Of a stretch of 64,000 nt of DNA, positions 28,261 through 37,294 are shown in pieces. The stretch covers positions 1-64,000 of the forward strand of contig JAJUJL010000003.1 of the NCBI GenBank assembly GCA_029265355.1, written 5' to 3'. Each line of letters begins with the position of its first letter. The first letter of the stretch is position 1. The translations under genes were made by a program, and so were the position numbers. The stretch comes from Chloroflexota bacterium. Its GTDB lineage: Bacteria; Chloroflexota; Anaerolineae; Anaerolineales; UBA4823. The notes beneath the pieces were generated by a model, which was not told the DNA's origin, did no database searches, and saw only the letters and a program-made list of their open reading frames with translations.

Positions 28261-29282
28261 CGATTTTCTTCCTCCTGGAGAGCGGGATTGGAAAATTGCT
28301 GGCGGTAAGCGTGGAGGATCTGGTCGATCACCCAGGTGGTGCGCAGAGCGCTCTCGCCGGTGCTGGGGCAGCGGCCTGCGCCGTTCAACTCGGCGACGAT
28401 GGTCTCGATGAGCGGCTGTTGCACGTGGATGGGGTTGGGGATGTGGAATTGCTGTACGCCGGAAGCAGTGGTCAGCTCGATGGGGTCTTCGCTGAAGGTG
28501 GGGAAGCGGAGGCTGCCGTTCTCGCCGACAATCTCGGTCAGATCGCGAACGGCGGAGAGGGAGTAGCACCACAGGCCGGTGGAGATCACACCGGATTGGT
28601 GCTGCCAGGCAGCCGAGACAGCGTCTTCGATTTCGTATAGGCCGGTCTGGGAGGCCGCGCAGCCTGAAGCGGCGACGACTGGTCCGAAAAAGAAATCCAG
28701 CAGGTCGAGCAGATGGCAGGCCATATCGACAAACACGCCGCCGAAAGCGACTTCGCGGCGCAGGCGCCAGGGTAAGTTGCCTGGATCGGGGGCGGGGGGC
28801 AGGGGTTGGGAAAGGACGGTTTGCGTGTAGCGAACATTGCCGATGGCGCCGGAATCGAGCAGTTGTTTGACTTTCATGAAACGTGGCAGCGCCCGGCGGT
28901 AATAGGCGACAAAGAGCGGCACGCCTGCTGCGCGGCAGGCTGCCAGCATGGCGCGCCCCTCCTGAGCGGTGCGCGCCAGGGGTTTTTCGACGTAGACGGG
29001 CTTCCTGGCGCGGGCGGCCATGCGGGTGTATTCCAGGTGGGCGTCTGGCGGTGTGGCGATGTAGATGGCGTCCACCTGTGGGTCGTCGATCAACGCCTGG
29101 GCGTCGGTGTACCAGGCAGGCACGCCGTGGCGCGCGGCGTAGTCCTGAGCTTTCTCCGCCTGGCGGCACATGACCGCCTGGAGGGCGGAGCCAGGTGCTT
29201 TTTGAAAGGCGGGACCGGATTTGACCTCGGTGACCACGCCGCAGGCGATCATACCCCAGCGGAGGGTTTCATGCTCCATCAT
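28257..29282 (-). CDS. Gfo/Idh/MocA-family oxidoreductase
   Basis: A 341-residue NAD(P)-dependent sugar dehydrogenase. It has the N-terminal Rossmann fold (GMIACGVVTEVKSGPAF, an unusual GxxxCG), IYIATPPDAHLEYT, and the EKPLA motif (YVEKPLART) that carries the catalytic Lys, followed by the C-terminal alpha/beta substrate domain (FGGVFVDMACHLLDLLDF, with the conserved Asp and His). Possible roles are uronate reduction or oxidation, or redox handling of modified sugars. A second ATG 3 nt inside is equally likely as start. It overlaps the aldo/keto reductase by 14 bp and the UroD-like gene by 4 bp. Confidence 0.9.
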   Translation of the reverse strand: MMEHETLRWGMIACGVVTEVKSGPAFQKAPGSALQAVMCRQAEKAQDYAARHGVPAWYTDAQALIDDPQVDAIYIATPPDAHLEYTRMAARARKPVYVEKPLARTAQEGRAMLAACRAAGVPLFVAYYRRALPRFMKVKQLLDSGAIGNVRYTQTVLSQPLPPAPDPGNLPWRLRREVAFGGVFVDMACHLLDLLDFFFGPVVAASGCAASQTGLYEIEDAVSAAWQHQSGVISTGLWCYSLSAVRDLTEIVGENGSLRFPTFSEDPIELTTASGVQQFHIPNPIHVQQPLIETIVAELNGAGRCPSTGESALRTTWVIDQILHAYRQQFSNPALQEEENR

Positions 29283-30282
29283 GAATACGCGCTTTCATCC
29301 ATTCATTAGAATTGTAGAAGTCTGAGACGGCGTTGCCGGGGTGCACCAGGGCGTCGAACACAGGGATATCGGCGGGGTCAAAGCTGCGTTCGAGCACACC
29401 CAGGGCGTCTTCGAGCTGCGCCAGGGTGCGGGGGCCGATGATGGGAGCGGTGACGCCAGGCTGGTCTTTGAGCCAGAGCAGGGCGAGCTGAGAGGCGCTC
29501 AGGCCACGCTCGGCTGCCAGGTGCACGATCTGCTCGCCGACCTGCAGGCCGCGGCGGGTGAGGCGATCACGCACCACGCCGCCCCAGCGCCCGGCGCGTG
29601 AGTCGAGCGGGGGCGCTGCCTGACCAGCGTAGCGCCCGGCCAGGATGCCCATCGCCAGCGGCGACCAGGGCAAGACAGCCAGGCCGTGCTGCTGGCAGAG
29701 CGGGATGATCTCGTTTTCGGCGCGGCGATCGAGCAGATTGTAGGGCGGTTGCTCGCTGATGTAGCGCGCCAGGCTCTGCTGCTGGCTGATGGCGAGCCCT
29801 TCCATGATTTTCCAGGCTGGGAAGGTGGAGGTGCCGATGTAGCGCACTTTGCCGGCGCGCACCAGGTCATCCAGGGCGCGCAGGACTTCGTCCTGGGGCA
29901 GGTTGGCGGGCGGTGGGCGGTGGAGCTGATACAGGTCGATATGGTCGGTCTGCAGGCGGCGCAGGGAGTCTTCGCAGGCGCGCAGGATGTGCAGGCGGCT
30001 CAAGCCTTCGTCGTTTGGGCCGTCGCCGACGCGATTGTAGACTTTGGTCGCCAGGACGACTTTGTCCCGCAAGGAGGATTGGCGCAGCGCCTGGCCCAAG
30101 ATGCGCTCGGATTCGCCCCGGTTGTAGGAGTTGGCGGTGTCTACCAGGTTGATGCCGGCGTCGATGGCGCGCTGCAGGATGGCGAGGGCGTCGCTTTCCG
30201 GTGTGGGGTCGCCGAAGTTCATGGTGCCGAGGGCGAGGGGGGCGACGCGCACGCCGGTGCGACCGAGCAGGCGGTAGATCAT
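29269..30282 (-). CDS. Aldo/keto reductase
   Basis: A 337-residue (alpha/beta)8 NADPH-dependent oxidoreductase. The catalytic tetrad is visible: Asp in NLVDTANSYNRGES, Tyr in the same segment, Lys in VLATKVYN, His in DLYQLHRPP. The NADPH-binding C-terminal GPRTLAQLEDALG is also present. The sequence resembles AKR groups of the YhdN/IolS kind that reduce sugars or aldehydes. It is the first gene after a 226-bp gap in the operon; no strong promoter is visible in that gap, which holds a dispersed palindrome. Confidence 0.92.
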   Translation of the reverse strand: MIYRLLGRTGVRVAPLALGTMNFGDPTPESDALAILQRAIDAGINLVDTANSYNRGESERILGQALRQSSLRDKVVLATKVYNRVGDGPNDEGLSRLHILRACEDSLRRLQTDHIDLYQLHRPPPANLPQDEVLRALDDLVRAGKVRYIGTSTFPAWKIMEGLAISQQQSLARYISEQPPYNLLDRRAENEIIPLCQQHGLAVLPWSPLAMGILAGRYAGQAAPPLDSRAGRWGGVVRDRLTRRGLQVGEQIVHLAAERGLSASQLALLWLKDQPGVTAPIIGPRTLAQLEDALGVLERSFDPADIPVFDALVHPGNAVSDFYNSNEWMKARIHDGA

Positions 30283-30286
30283 GAGT

Positions 30287-30335
30287 ACCCCCTCCCCGCC
30301 CTCCCCAAAAATCCCAAAGGCGGATTTTGGGGGAG
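30287..30335. repeat. Dispersed palindrome, second copy
   Basis: ctccccaaaaatcc (30301-30314) pairs with ggattttgggggag (30322-30335) with one mismatch. With its left flank taccccctccccg it matches the element at 11377-11428. It lacks a T-tract, so a mobile or structural repeat is likelier than a terminator. The rest of the 30283-30508 gap is featureless. Confidence 0.65.
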
Positions 30336-30508
30336 GAAGCTAGTGGGCGGCGCCCAGGCTGCAAGAGGCGGATCTTGGGGCGAGTTTATACCTGCCATCC
30401 ACGAATGGGAGAGACGAATGCACGCCTGGCTGGGCGGGGTAGCCGCTCTCGCCTGGTTGAGGCAGGGTAAGGGAGAAGTGCATGGCGAGCTCGGTCGGCT
30501 GTACATTG

Positions 30509-31621
30509 CTACGCTCCGTATTTGCGGTATTTCTCCACCACTTCGGACATGGCGAAGATGTTGTCGTCGGGTGTGCCGTAATCCATGTTGATGCAGCACA
30601 CGCCGGCCTGTTCCAGGGGACCCGCCGCCAGCAGCAGCCTTTCGGTATCCGCGGCGATCTCCTGAGGGGTGCAGGTGAGCATGCGCACGGGGCTGAGACG
30701 GAGGTTAAAGAAGGCGTTTGGCAGGAGCTGCCGGCAGGCAGCCACATCGGAGCCCCAGCCGACATCGACGAAGGCAGGGTTCAGTTCAGCGTAGGCGGCG
30801 GCGTATTTTTCCAGGTTGCCGCCGCAGTGGTGGATGCCGAAGGGCGCCAGGGCTTCTGCCATGCGCTTCTCGACGGGCAGGTGGAGCTGGCGGTAGATGT
30901 GCGGCGAGATCATTGGCACCGAACAGTTGGCGTGCAGGAAGATGCATTCGTCCACCTGCGCCACCATGCGGTTGACCGAGATCGAGCAGCTCCCGGTGCG
31001 CTGGCGAACATAAGTAGCCACTTCAATGATCAGGTTGGCGATCAACTCCAGCAGGCGTGCCGCGCGCTGCGGCTGCAGGAACATATCGCTGAACAATTCC
31101 TGGCCATAGAGATGGTAAGCGGCGTTGAGCAGGCCATCCGTGTTCAAGTCGCCAACCAGGCGGGGTTGCCCCTGGCGCCCGTTGCTGCGATGATTGTGTT
31201 CTGCCTCCAGGGCGTCCATCTGGGCGATGAGCTGCTTCATCGGCCAGGCGCTGTGGAAGTCGGGGATGGCGAAATCTTCCACTTGCTGCGGTGTGAGATG
31301 CAGAGGATAAGGCTGAGGCGCGGCGTCGGCAGAGAACCGGATTTTTGCGCCCAGCAAGGCAGGGATAACAAAGCCCCCGGCCACGTGCTGCGAGCCGATG
31401 ATGGGGCGCGGCTGCGGCTCGGCTTCGCCCAGTCCAAGCTCGCCAAAACGTTGGTGAAGCATGCGGCGCATGACAATATCGGCCTGCTGGCGCGTCTCGA
31501 TGTCCAGGTAGAAAGGCTCATCGAAGGAGATGCCCGCGGTGCGGTGCCACCAATGCGGATTGAAGACCAGCTCTAGGGGCAAGAAGCGCCTGGCATGCAC
31601 GGGTTGGGAGGCGGGGCTCAT
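30509..31621 (-). CDS. Second UroD-like protein
   Basis: A 370-residue member of the uroporphyrinogen decarboxylase superfamily, only distantly like the one at 27106. HANCSVPMISPHIYRQLHLP and FGIHHCGGNLEKYA occupy the barrel positions of the catalytic and metal site, keeping a His-Cys pair. CTPQEIAADTERLLLAAG and NMDYGTPDDNIFAM form the usual C-terminal end. The start at 31621 overlaps the NagB stop (ATGA), so it is translated with the amino-sugar genes. Two UroD-like genes in one sugar operon suggest a heterologous function such as demethylation of sugars, which is speculation. Confidence 0.8.
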   Translation of the reverse strand: MSPASQPVHARRFLPLELVFNPHWWHRTAGISFDEPFYLDIETRQQADIVMRRMLHQRFGELGLGEAEPQPRPIIGSQHVAGGFVIPALLGAKIRFSADAAPQPYPLHLTPQQVEDFAIPDFHSAWPMKQLIAQMDALEAEHNHRSNGRQGQPRLVGDLNTDGLLNAAYHLYGQELFSDMFLQPQRAARLLELIANLIIEVATYVRQRTGSCSISVNRMVAQVDECIFLHANCSVPMISPHIYRQLHLPVEKRMAEALAPFGIHHCGGNLEKYAAAYAELNPAFVDVGWGSDVAACRQLLPNAFFNLRLSPVRMLTCTPQEIAADTERLLLAAGPLEQAGVCCINMDYGTPDDNIFAMSEVVEKYRKYGA

Positions 31622-32430
31622 GGCTGCATCTCGGAAAGGGTGGTGTGCGGAAAGGCGAGAGCAGCGGAATCGCGATCCAGGTACAGGCGGGCGTGAGCGG
31701 CGCGGCGCAGGATACTGCCGGGACACTCTGGCTCGATGGGGCCGAACAGGGCGCGCTGGACTGCCACTGCCTTGCGCGCTTCAGGGACGATGGCGAGCAC
31801 CCGCCTGGCAGCTAACAGGGCGGGAATGGTCAGGGTGATGGCGTGGGTGGGCACGGAGTCCAGGTCGGGGAAATGCCCTTCGCCTACCTGCTGGCGGCGA
31901 GAAGCCTGGTCGAGCCTGACCACTTTGACCCAGGCAGGATCATCGAAATCGGCGTAGGGCGGATCGTTGAATGCCAGGTGACCGTTCTCGCCGTAGCCCA
32001 GGGCGCACAGGTCGGCGGGGTGCTCGCGCAACAGCCGGGCGTATTCCCAACAGATCTGCTCTGGGGGCGCGCCACGGCTCGGTACTGGATAGAAAGCGCC
32101 AGCGGGAGGGCGCAGGTGGTGCAAAAAGTGGCGGTGCAGAAAGCGGGGAAAGCTGGCTGGGTGATCGGGAGGCAGGTTGAGATACTCATCCATGTGAAAG
32201 ATATGCACCCGTGACCAATCGATGTCCTGGAGATGACGCAAAGATTCCAGGAAGGTGAGTTGGGAATTGCCCGTGGCCAGGATGATATTGGCGGCGCGGC
32301 GTTCATCGATGGCCTGGAGGATGATTTGCGCAGCGTCTTGGGCGGCCGCCTGCCCCAGCTCGGCGTTGGATTGGAAGACTTCGACAGGCAGCGCTTCGAT
32401 CTGGGTAGAGAAAATCGGTTCGGGTCTCAT
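31618..32430 (-). CDS. nagB: Glucosamine-6-phosphate deaminase
   Basis: A 270-residue enzyme that converts glucosamine 6-phosphate to fructose 6-phosphate and ammonia. Family marks: LATGNSQLTFLESL (phosphate loop, usually GSTP-like), the active-site FHMDEYLNLP, CALGYGENGHLAFNDPP with the catalytic Asp/His region, THAITLTIPALLAARRVLAIV and the C-terminal hexose-6-phosphate contacts. The usual TGxTP loop reads ATGNSQ here, as in the NagB-like branch of sugar isomerases, so substrate specificity may be shifted. It lies 15 bp after nagA, with which it forms the normal GlcNAc-6-phosphate route. Confidence 0.87.
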   Translation of the reverse strand: MRPEPIFSTQIEALPVEVFQSNAELGQAAAQDAAQIILQAIDERRAANIILATGNSQLTFLESLRHLQDIDWSRVHIFHMDEYLNLPPDHPASFPRFLHRHFLHHLRPPAGAFYPVPSRGAPPEQICWEYARLLREHPADLCALGYGENGHLAFNDPPYADFDDPAWVKVVRLDQASRRQQVGEGHFPDLDSVPTHAITLTIPALLAARRVLAIVPEARKAVAVQRALFGPIEPECPGSILRRAAHARLYLDRDSAALAFPHTTLSEMQP

Positions 32431-32445
32431 CGGTATGCTCGATTT

Positions 32446-33693
32446 CTAGTTGTTACGCGAGTACACCCACTGGCCGGCGATCATGGTGCGCCAGGTGGTG
32501 AAATCTGCGTCAAAAATGGCGATATCGGCGTCTTTGCCATTGGCCAGGCTGCCCTTGCGCGCCTGGATACCCAGCACTTGCGCCGGGTTGCGTGAAACGC
32601 AGTTGATGGCTTCGTGGACGGGCATGCCCACCTGGTCGATCAGAACGGGGATCATCTGGTTGAGCAGCGTGGTGCTGCCGGCGAAAGCGGAGCGGTCGAG
32701 CATCATGCCCACGCCATCGGCGACTTCGTAAGTTTTAGCGCCCATCGAGAAGCGCGAGCCCTCCGGCAAACCCGCGCCGTTGGTGGCGTCGGAGACCACG
32801 CACAGCCGCTGGGCGCCGATGCTGCGGTAAGCCAGCTTCATCAGCGTGGGCGGCAAGTGGCGGTTATCGGCGATCATTTCGACGCTCAAGCCATCGTGCA
32901 CCAGGGCGGTCTCTAGCAAGCCGGGTTTGCGCCACGGACCTTCGCGCACGGTGGTGGACATGGCGCTGAAGAGATGGGTGACATGGCGCAGACCGAGGCG
33001 CATGGCGGCAAGCACCTGCTCCTCTTTGGCGGTGGTGTGTCCCGCGGCGGGGATGATGCCGTTTTCCACGAGGCGCTGCACCAGCTCCAACGCGCCGGGC
33101 AGCTCGGGCGCTAAAACGAAGATGCGCAGCACGTCTTTGTAGGCCAGCAGGGGGTGGTAGGAGCCATCCTCGGGCAGGCGCAGCGCGCTGGGGTCGAGCG
33201 CGCCGCACTGCGCTGGGTGGGTGTAGGGGCTCTCCAGGTGGGCGCCGAGCACCTGCGCGCCAGGGCGAGGCGGCGGGGTACCGCCGGGCGGCGGGGTACC
33301 GCCGGGCGGCGGGGTACCGCCGGGCGCAGACATCCAAGCGCGGATGAAGTCCAGGTCTTGCATCAGCTCGATCAGGGGCACCGGCGCCAGGGTGGCGAGC
33401 AGGGCGGTGACGCCGCGCCGGGCATTCTCGACGGTGATGGCAGCGAAGGCTTCCTCATCGGGTTCGTTGAAGGAATGCCCCAGCGCGCCGTGGGTGTGCA
33501 GGTCGATCAGGCCGGGGGTGATCCAACGCCCGCCCACGTCCATGCGCTCAACGGCGGCGGGCAGCTCCTTGAGCGGCAGCAGCGCAGCAATCCGGTCGCC
33601 AGAAACGATCAGCGCCAGGTCGCTGCGCACCCCCTCCGGCAGCACAAGATTGCCATTTACCAGCGCCAGCGTGTTGGGCGGGATGCGGCTCAT
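32446..33693 (-). CDS. nagA: N-acetylglucosamine-6-phosphate deacetylase
   Basis: A 415-residue amidohydrolase removing acetate from GlcNAc-6-phosphate. Visible are DLHTHGALGH (metal motif), GAHLESPYTHP with the metal-ligand Glu, AAGHTTAKEEQ and THLFSAMS (His ligands), and VSDATNGAGLPEG with the catalytic Asp. A run of three PGGTPP hexapeptides (encoded 33269-33322) is inserted just before the GAHLES strand and is not typical of the family. ATG 33693 is preferred because AAGGAGG precedes it by 5 nt. Its start overlaps the sulfatase stop by ATGA. Confidence 0.92.
   Translation of the reverse strand: MSRIPPNTLALVNGNLVLPEGVRSDLALIVSGDRIAALLPLKELPAAVERMDVGGRWITPGLIDLHTHGALGHSFNEPDEEAFAAITVENARRGVTALLATLAPVPLIELMQDLDFIRAWMSAPGGTPPPGGTPPPGGTPPPRPGAQVLGAHLESPYTHPAQCGALDPSALRLPEDGSYHPLLAYKDVLRIFVLAPELPGALELVQRLVENGIIPAAGHTTAKEEQVLAAMRLGLRHVTHLFSAMSTTVREGPWRKPGLLETALVHDGLSVEMIADNRHLPPTLMKLAYRSIGAQRLCVVSDATNGAGLPEGSRFSMGAKTYEVADGVGMMLDRSAFAGSTTLLNQMIPVLIDQVGMPVHEAINCVSRNPAQVLGIQARKGSLANGKDADIAIFDADFTTWRTMIAGQWVYSRNN
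33269..33322 (-). repeat. 18-bp in-frame triplication inside nagA
   Basis: Three perfect copies of an 18-bp unit (ggcggcggggtaccgccg on the plus strand) encode (PGGTPP)3. The unit is nearly self-complementary around GGTACC. A multiple of three keeps the frame, so copy-number change would alter only the loop length. Confidence 0.95.
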
Positions 33694-35192
33694 CGGGCCT
33701 CCTTTTTGGGTAAACCGGACTGCGGGCCGAGCGGGGCGAAGCGGAACATGGCGTATTCGGCCTCGGTCATGTTGTAATCGCCGGTGGTGTGCATCACCTG
33801 CCACATGCGGGCTGCCATTTCTTCGATCAGCGAGCGATAGCGCGGGTCAGCGGCGCGATTCTCCATCTCGTGGGGGTCTTCCGACAAGTTGTAGAACTCA
33901 TCCTGGTCGAAACCGTTGAACACATATTTGAAGTTCTCCCACCACAACACGCGCTGGGTGTAAAAAAAGCGCTGCCCGTGGCACTCGGCGAAGTGCTGCG
34001 AATCCCAGTCGAAGGCCTGCCCTTGCCACTCTGCCGAGATGAGCGGCAAGAGCGAGCGCCCCACACAGGGGAGCTGCCTGCCCGTATCGCCCTGGCAGTG
34101 GTACGCTTCGCCGGTCAACAGCGGCAGCATGGAAGCGGCCAGATCGAGCTGGCTGACGCGCTGGTTGATGACCAGCCCGGCAGGAATGCCGGGGCCGCTG
34201 AGGATGAGCGGCACGCGGTAAGCCTGCTCGAAAGCCGGGACGCCCTTGAGCATCAGGCGATGAGCGCCCAGGTAATCGCCATGATCGGAGACAAAGATGA
34301 CCAGGGTGTTCTCGAATTGGCCGGTGTCGCGCAGCGCCTGCAGGATGCGTCCCACCTGGTCGTCGATCAGCGTGCAGAAGGCGTGGTAGCTGGCGATGGC
34401 GCGAGCGAAGTGCTCCCATTCCAGGTTGCGCCACACGCCCTGCAGCCGGCGGTAGATCGCGGGGCGATCTGCCAGGGTGTCGTGGAAGCTGGGCGGGATG
34501 GGCACCGAAGCCGGGTCGCAACGGGCGGCGTACTCCTGGGGCACGATGTACGGGTCATGCGGGGCAAGCGTGGAAAGCACCAACGCCCAGGGTTGGTTGT
34601 CCGGGCGCTGCGCCTGGCGCTGGATGAAATCGATGCCGCGCGAGTACAGGTGGTATTCCAGCGTGGCTTCCACGGGCTCGGGGCGCACGCCGCTGAGCAC
34701 GAAGGGTCGGTAGCCTGTGTGCTCGACCTGCACGGTGTCCCGCGGCGGGGCGGGCTTTTCGGGGAACCCCAGTTCGAGGCGGTAGCGGCGGTAGCCCTGG
34801 TAGGCGTCCTCTTCGGTCTCGTACTCGCTGAAACCGAATTTTTCCAGGCGCAAGCTGCGCTCGATGTGCCACTTGCCGTAGTAGGCGGTGGTGTAACCAC
34901 TGCGTTGCAGGTCTCGGCTCCAGAAGGGCAGCCCGTCTTTCAAATTGGCGCGGTAGGCTTCCACCGTGTGCGGGTTGTCCACCATCCCGTGGTTGTGGGG
35001 AAGCAGGCCGGTGAACAGGCTGGCGCGAGCTGGGGCGCAGATGGGATTGGGAGCGTAGCAATTGGCGAAGCGCACTCCAGATTGCGCCAGGGCAGCCAGG
35101 TTGGGCAGCGGGAAAGGGGACTGCGGCTCGAGGGTGGCTGCCTGCTGTTGGTCGGTGATGAGAAAGAGCAGGTTTGGCATCCGCTCAGACAT
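33690..35192 (-). CDS. Type I sulfatase
   Basis: A 500-residue formylglycine sulfatase. The sulfatase signature C52-A-P-A-R (in [12 protein letters not shown]) supplies the Cys to be converted to formylglycine. The metal site includes LLFLITDQQ and [13 protein letters not shown], and [10 protein letters not shown] carries a substrate Lys and His. There is no signal peptide, so the enzyme should act inside the cell on imported oligosaccharides. Between transporter genes (8-bp overlap with the ATPase gene) and nagA, it suggests that the substrate is a sulfated amino sugar. No sulfatase-maturating enzyme is in this window. Confidence 0.92.
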   Translation of the reverse strand: MSERMPNLLFLITDQQQAATLEPQSPFPLPNLAALAQSGVRFANCYAPNPICAPARASLFTGLLPHNHGMVDNPHTVEAYRANLKDGLPFWSRDLQRSGYTTAYYGKWHIERSLRLEKFGFSEYETEEDAYQGYRRYRLELGFPEKPAPPRDTVQVEHTGYRPFVLSGVRPEPVEATLEYHLYSRGIDFIQRQAQRPDNQPWALVLSTLAPHDPYIVPQEYAARCDPASVPIPPSFHDTLADRPAIYRRLQGVWRNLEWEHFARAIASYHAFCTLIDDQVGRILQALRDTGQFENTLVIFVSDHGDYLGAHRLMLKGVPAFEQAYRVPLILSGPGIPAGLVINQRVSQLDLAASMLPLLTGEAYHCQGDTGRQLPCVGRSLLPLISAEWQGQAFDWDSQHFAECHGQRFFYTQRVLWWENFKYVFNGFDQDEFYNLSEDPHEMENRAADPRYRSLIEEMAARMWQVMHTTGDYNMTEAEYAMFRFAPLGPQSGLPKKEAR

Positions 35193-36228
35193 GGGACACA
35201 GCTCCGGGAAGGGACAGTTCGGCGGCGCGGTGGCAGCTCACGAAATGATCGGGTGCGATCTCCTCCAGTTGGGGCGACTCCTGTCGGCAGCGCTCCACGG
35301 CGAACTGACAGCGGGGGTGAAAGTAGCAGCCAGAGGGCGGGTTGGCGGGCGAGGCCACCTCGCCGGGCAGCTCCTGGATAGCCGTGCGGCGCTGTGGGTC
35401 GGGCACGGGCACGGCAGCCAGCAGGGCGGCGGTGTAGGGGTGGCGCGGGGCGGCAAACAGTTCCAGGGTGGGGGCGGTCTCAACAATCTTGCCAACGTAC
35501 ATGACGCACACCCGGTCAGAGATGTGCTTGACCACGCTCAGATCATGGGCGACGAACAGGTAGGTGAGCGAGAGCGCCTCCTGCAGCTCCAGCATCAGGT
35601 TGAGCACCTGGGCTTGCACGGAGACATCCAGGGCGGAGACCGGCTCGTCGGCGACCACCAGGCGCGGGCGCAAGGCCAGGGCGCGGGCGATGCCGATGCG
35701 CTGTCGCTGCCCGCCGGAGAAGGCGTGCGGGTAACGCTGCATGTACTCGGGGCGCAGACCGACCAGGCGCAGCAGCTCGGCGACTTTTTCGGTGCGCTCG
35801 GCGCGCGAGCGCATGCCGTGCACATAGAGCGGCTCGCTGACGATGTCGAAGATGGTCATGCGCGGGTTGAGCGAGGCGAAGGGGTCCTGGAAGATCATCT
35901 GCATCTGGGGGCGGAAGCGCGCCAGGCCGCGGCGATCGAGCTTTGCCAGGTCGGTGACGGTTCCGTCCGCTTCCCGGAAAAGAATCTCACCGCTGGTGGG
36001 GGTGAGGGCGCGCAGGATGCAGCGCGAGGCGGTGGTCTTGCCGCAACCCGACTCGCCGACCAGGCCGAGCGTCTCGCCCTGGCGCACGAAAAAGCTGACA
36101 TCATCCACCGCGCGCACCTGGTTGACCACCTTGCGCATCAAGCCTTTGTAAATGGGGAAGTACTTCTTCAGGTGGCGCACTTCCAATAAAACCTGGCGGG
36201 GTGAGGAGGCCGGCTTGGGGGTGGTCAT
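35185..36228 (-). CDS. Opp/Dpp-type ABC transporter ATPase (F subunit)
   Basis: A 347-residue ATPase energising import. Walker [11 protein letters not shown]-loop [11 protein letters not shown], signature [15 protein letters not shown], Walker [13 protein letters not shown], and switch His in [10 protein letters not shown]. The C-terminal extension has the family's oligopeptide-transporter region, with Cys residues ([15 protein letters not shown]) that in OppD/OppF-type proteins form a Cys-rich cluster. It is paired with the D-type ATPase gene (ATGA overlap at 36225-36228). In this setting oligosaccharides are a likelier cargo than peptides, as for some family 5 systems; that is inference. 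Confidence 0.93.
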   Translation of the reverse strand: MTTPKPASSPRQVLLEVRHLKKYFPIYKGLMRKVVNQVRAVDDVSFFVRQGETLGLVGESGCGKTTASRCILRALTPTSGEILFREADGTVTDLAKLDRRGLARFRPQMQMIFQDPFASLNPRMTIFDIVSEPLYVHGMRSRAERTEKVAELLRLVGLRPEYMQRYPHAFSGGQRQRIGIARALALRPRLVVADEPVSALDVSVQAQVLNLMLELQEALSLTYLFVAHDLSVVKHISDRVCVMYVGKIVETAPTLELFAAPRHPYTAALLAAVPVPDPQRRTAIQELPGEVASPANPPSGCYFHPRCQFAVERCRQESPQLEEIAPDHFVSCHRAAELSLPGAVSHV

Positions 36229-37286
36229 GCCGTCACCTCCTGCGACTGGTAAAGGAAGCAGGAGGCCAGGTGATCCTTACCCACTGCCAGCAGCTCGGGC
36301 GCGGCGCTGTCACACACGCCGCGGATAAATTGGGTGCAACGCGGGTGAAAAGGGCAACCCTTCGGGCGGTTGAATGGGTGCGGGATCGAGCCGCTGATGG
36401 TGGGCAACCTGACCCGCGGTGTAGACTGCACGCTGGGGATCGATTTGAGCAGCGCCTGGGTATAGGGGTGACGGGGGTTAGCGAAGATCTCGTTCACCGG
36501 CCCTTGCTCCATCACTCGCCCCAGGTACATCACCACCACGTAGTGCGCCATCTGGGCGATGACGCCCAGGTCGTGAGTGATGAAGATGATGGCGGTGTCT
36601 TTCTCGCGCTGCAGGTCGCGCAGCAGGCGCAAGATCTGCGCCTGGGTGGTGACGTCGATGGCGGTGGTGGGCTCGTCGGCGATGAGCAGGCGCGGATTGC
36701 AGGAGAGCGCCATGGCGATGATGGCGCGCTGGCGCAAACCGCCAGAGAGCTCCCAGGAGTAGGCGTCAATGCGCTGCTCGGGCATGGAGATGCCCACGGC
36801 GCGAAAGGCGTCGATTGCCCTCTGGCGCGCTTCAGCTTTGCTGACCTTGTTGTGCAGCAGGATGGCCTCCATGATCTGGGAGCCGACGGTGTGCACCGGG
36901 CTGAAGGCCGCCATGGGTTCCTGTGGGATCAGGGCAATCTCGGCGCCGCGGATCTTGCGCATCAGCTTGCTGTTGGGGTGGAGCCTGGTGAGATCGAGCA
37001 GCTCTTCGGCGCTGTTGGGGCCTCCGGTGTCCAGGTCGGGACGCCCGGCGCGACGCACGCGGAGCTGCACCTTGCCGGAAACGATCTTGCCGCCCGGCTC
37101 GAGAATCTGCAGAATGGCTTTCATGGTGACGCTTTTGCCGCAGCCGGACTCGCCGACGATGCCGACCACCTGCCCGGGGTAGACATCGAAGCTGACTCCG
37201 TCAACCGCCTTGACCACGCCTTCGTCCATGTAGAAATAGGCTTTGAGATCTTGCACACTGAGAAGAGGAAAAGCGGGTGGGTGCAT
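36225..37286 (-). CDS. Opp/Dpp-type ABC transporter ATPase (D subunit)
   Basis: A 353-residue ATPase partner of the F subunit. Walker [11 protein letters not shown]-loop [12 protein letters not shown], signature [17 protein letters not shown] (a slightly altered LSGGL), Walker [13 protein letters not shown], and [11 protein letters not shown]. The C-terminal Cys-rich tail ([15 protein letters not shown]) is present. The start at ATG 37286 follows the family; the longer frame covers oppC in the wrong frame. It sits 8 bp after the C-type permease gene. Confidence 0.93.
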   Translation of the reverse strand: MHPPAFPLLSVQDLKAYFYMDEGVVKAVDGVSFDVYPGQVVGIVGESGCGKSVTMKAILQILEPGGKIVSGKVQLRVRRAGRPDLDTGGPNSAEELLDLTRLHPNSKLMRKIRGAEIALIPQEPMAAFSPVHTVGSQIMEAILLHNKVSKAEARQRAIDAFRAVGISMPEQRIDAYSWELSGGLRQRAIIAMALSCNPRLLIADEPTTAIDVTTQAQILRLLRDLQREKDTAIIFITHDLGVIAQMAHYVVVMYLGRVMEQGPVNEIFANPRHPYTQALLKSIPSVQSTPRVRLPTISGSIPHPFNRPKGCPFHPRCTQFIRGVCDSAAPELLAVGKDHLASCFLYQSQEVTA

Positions 37287-37294
37287 GGCGTCCT

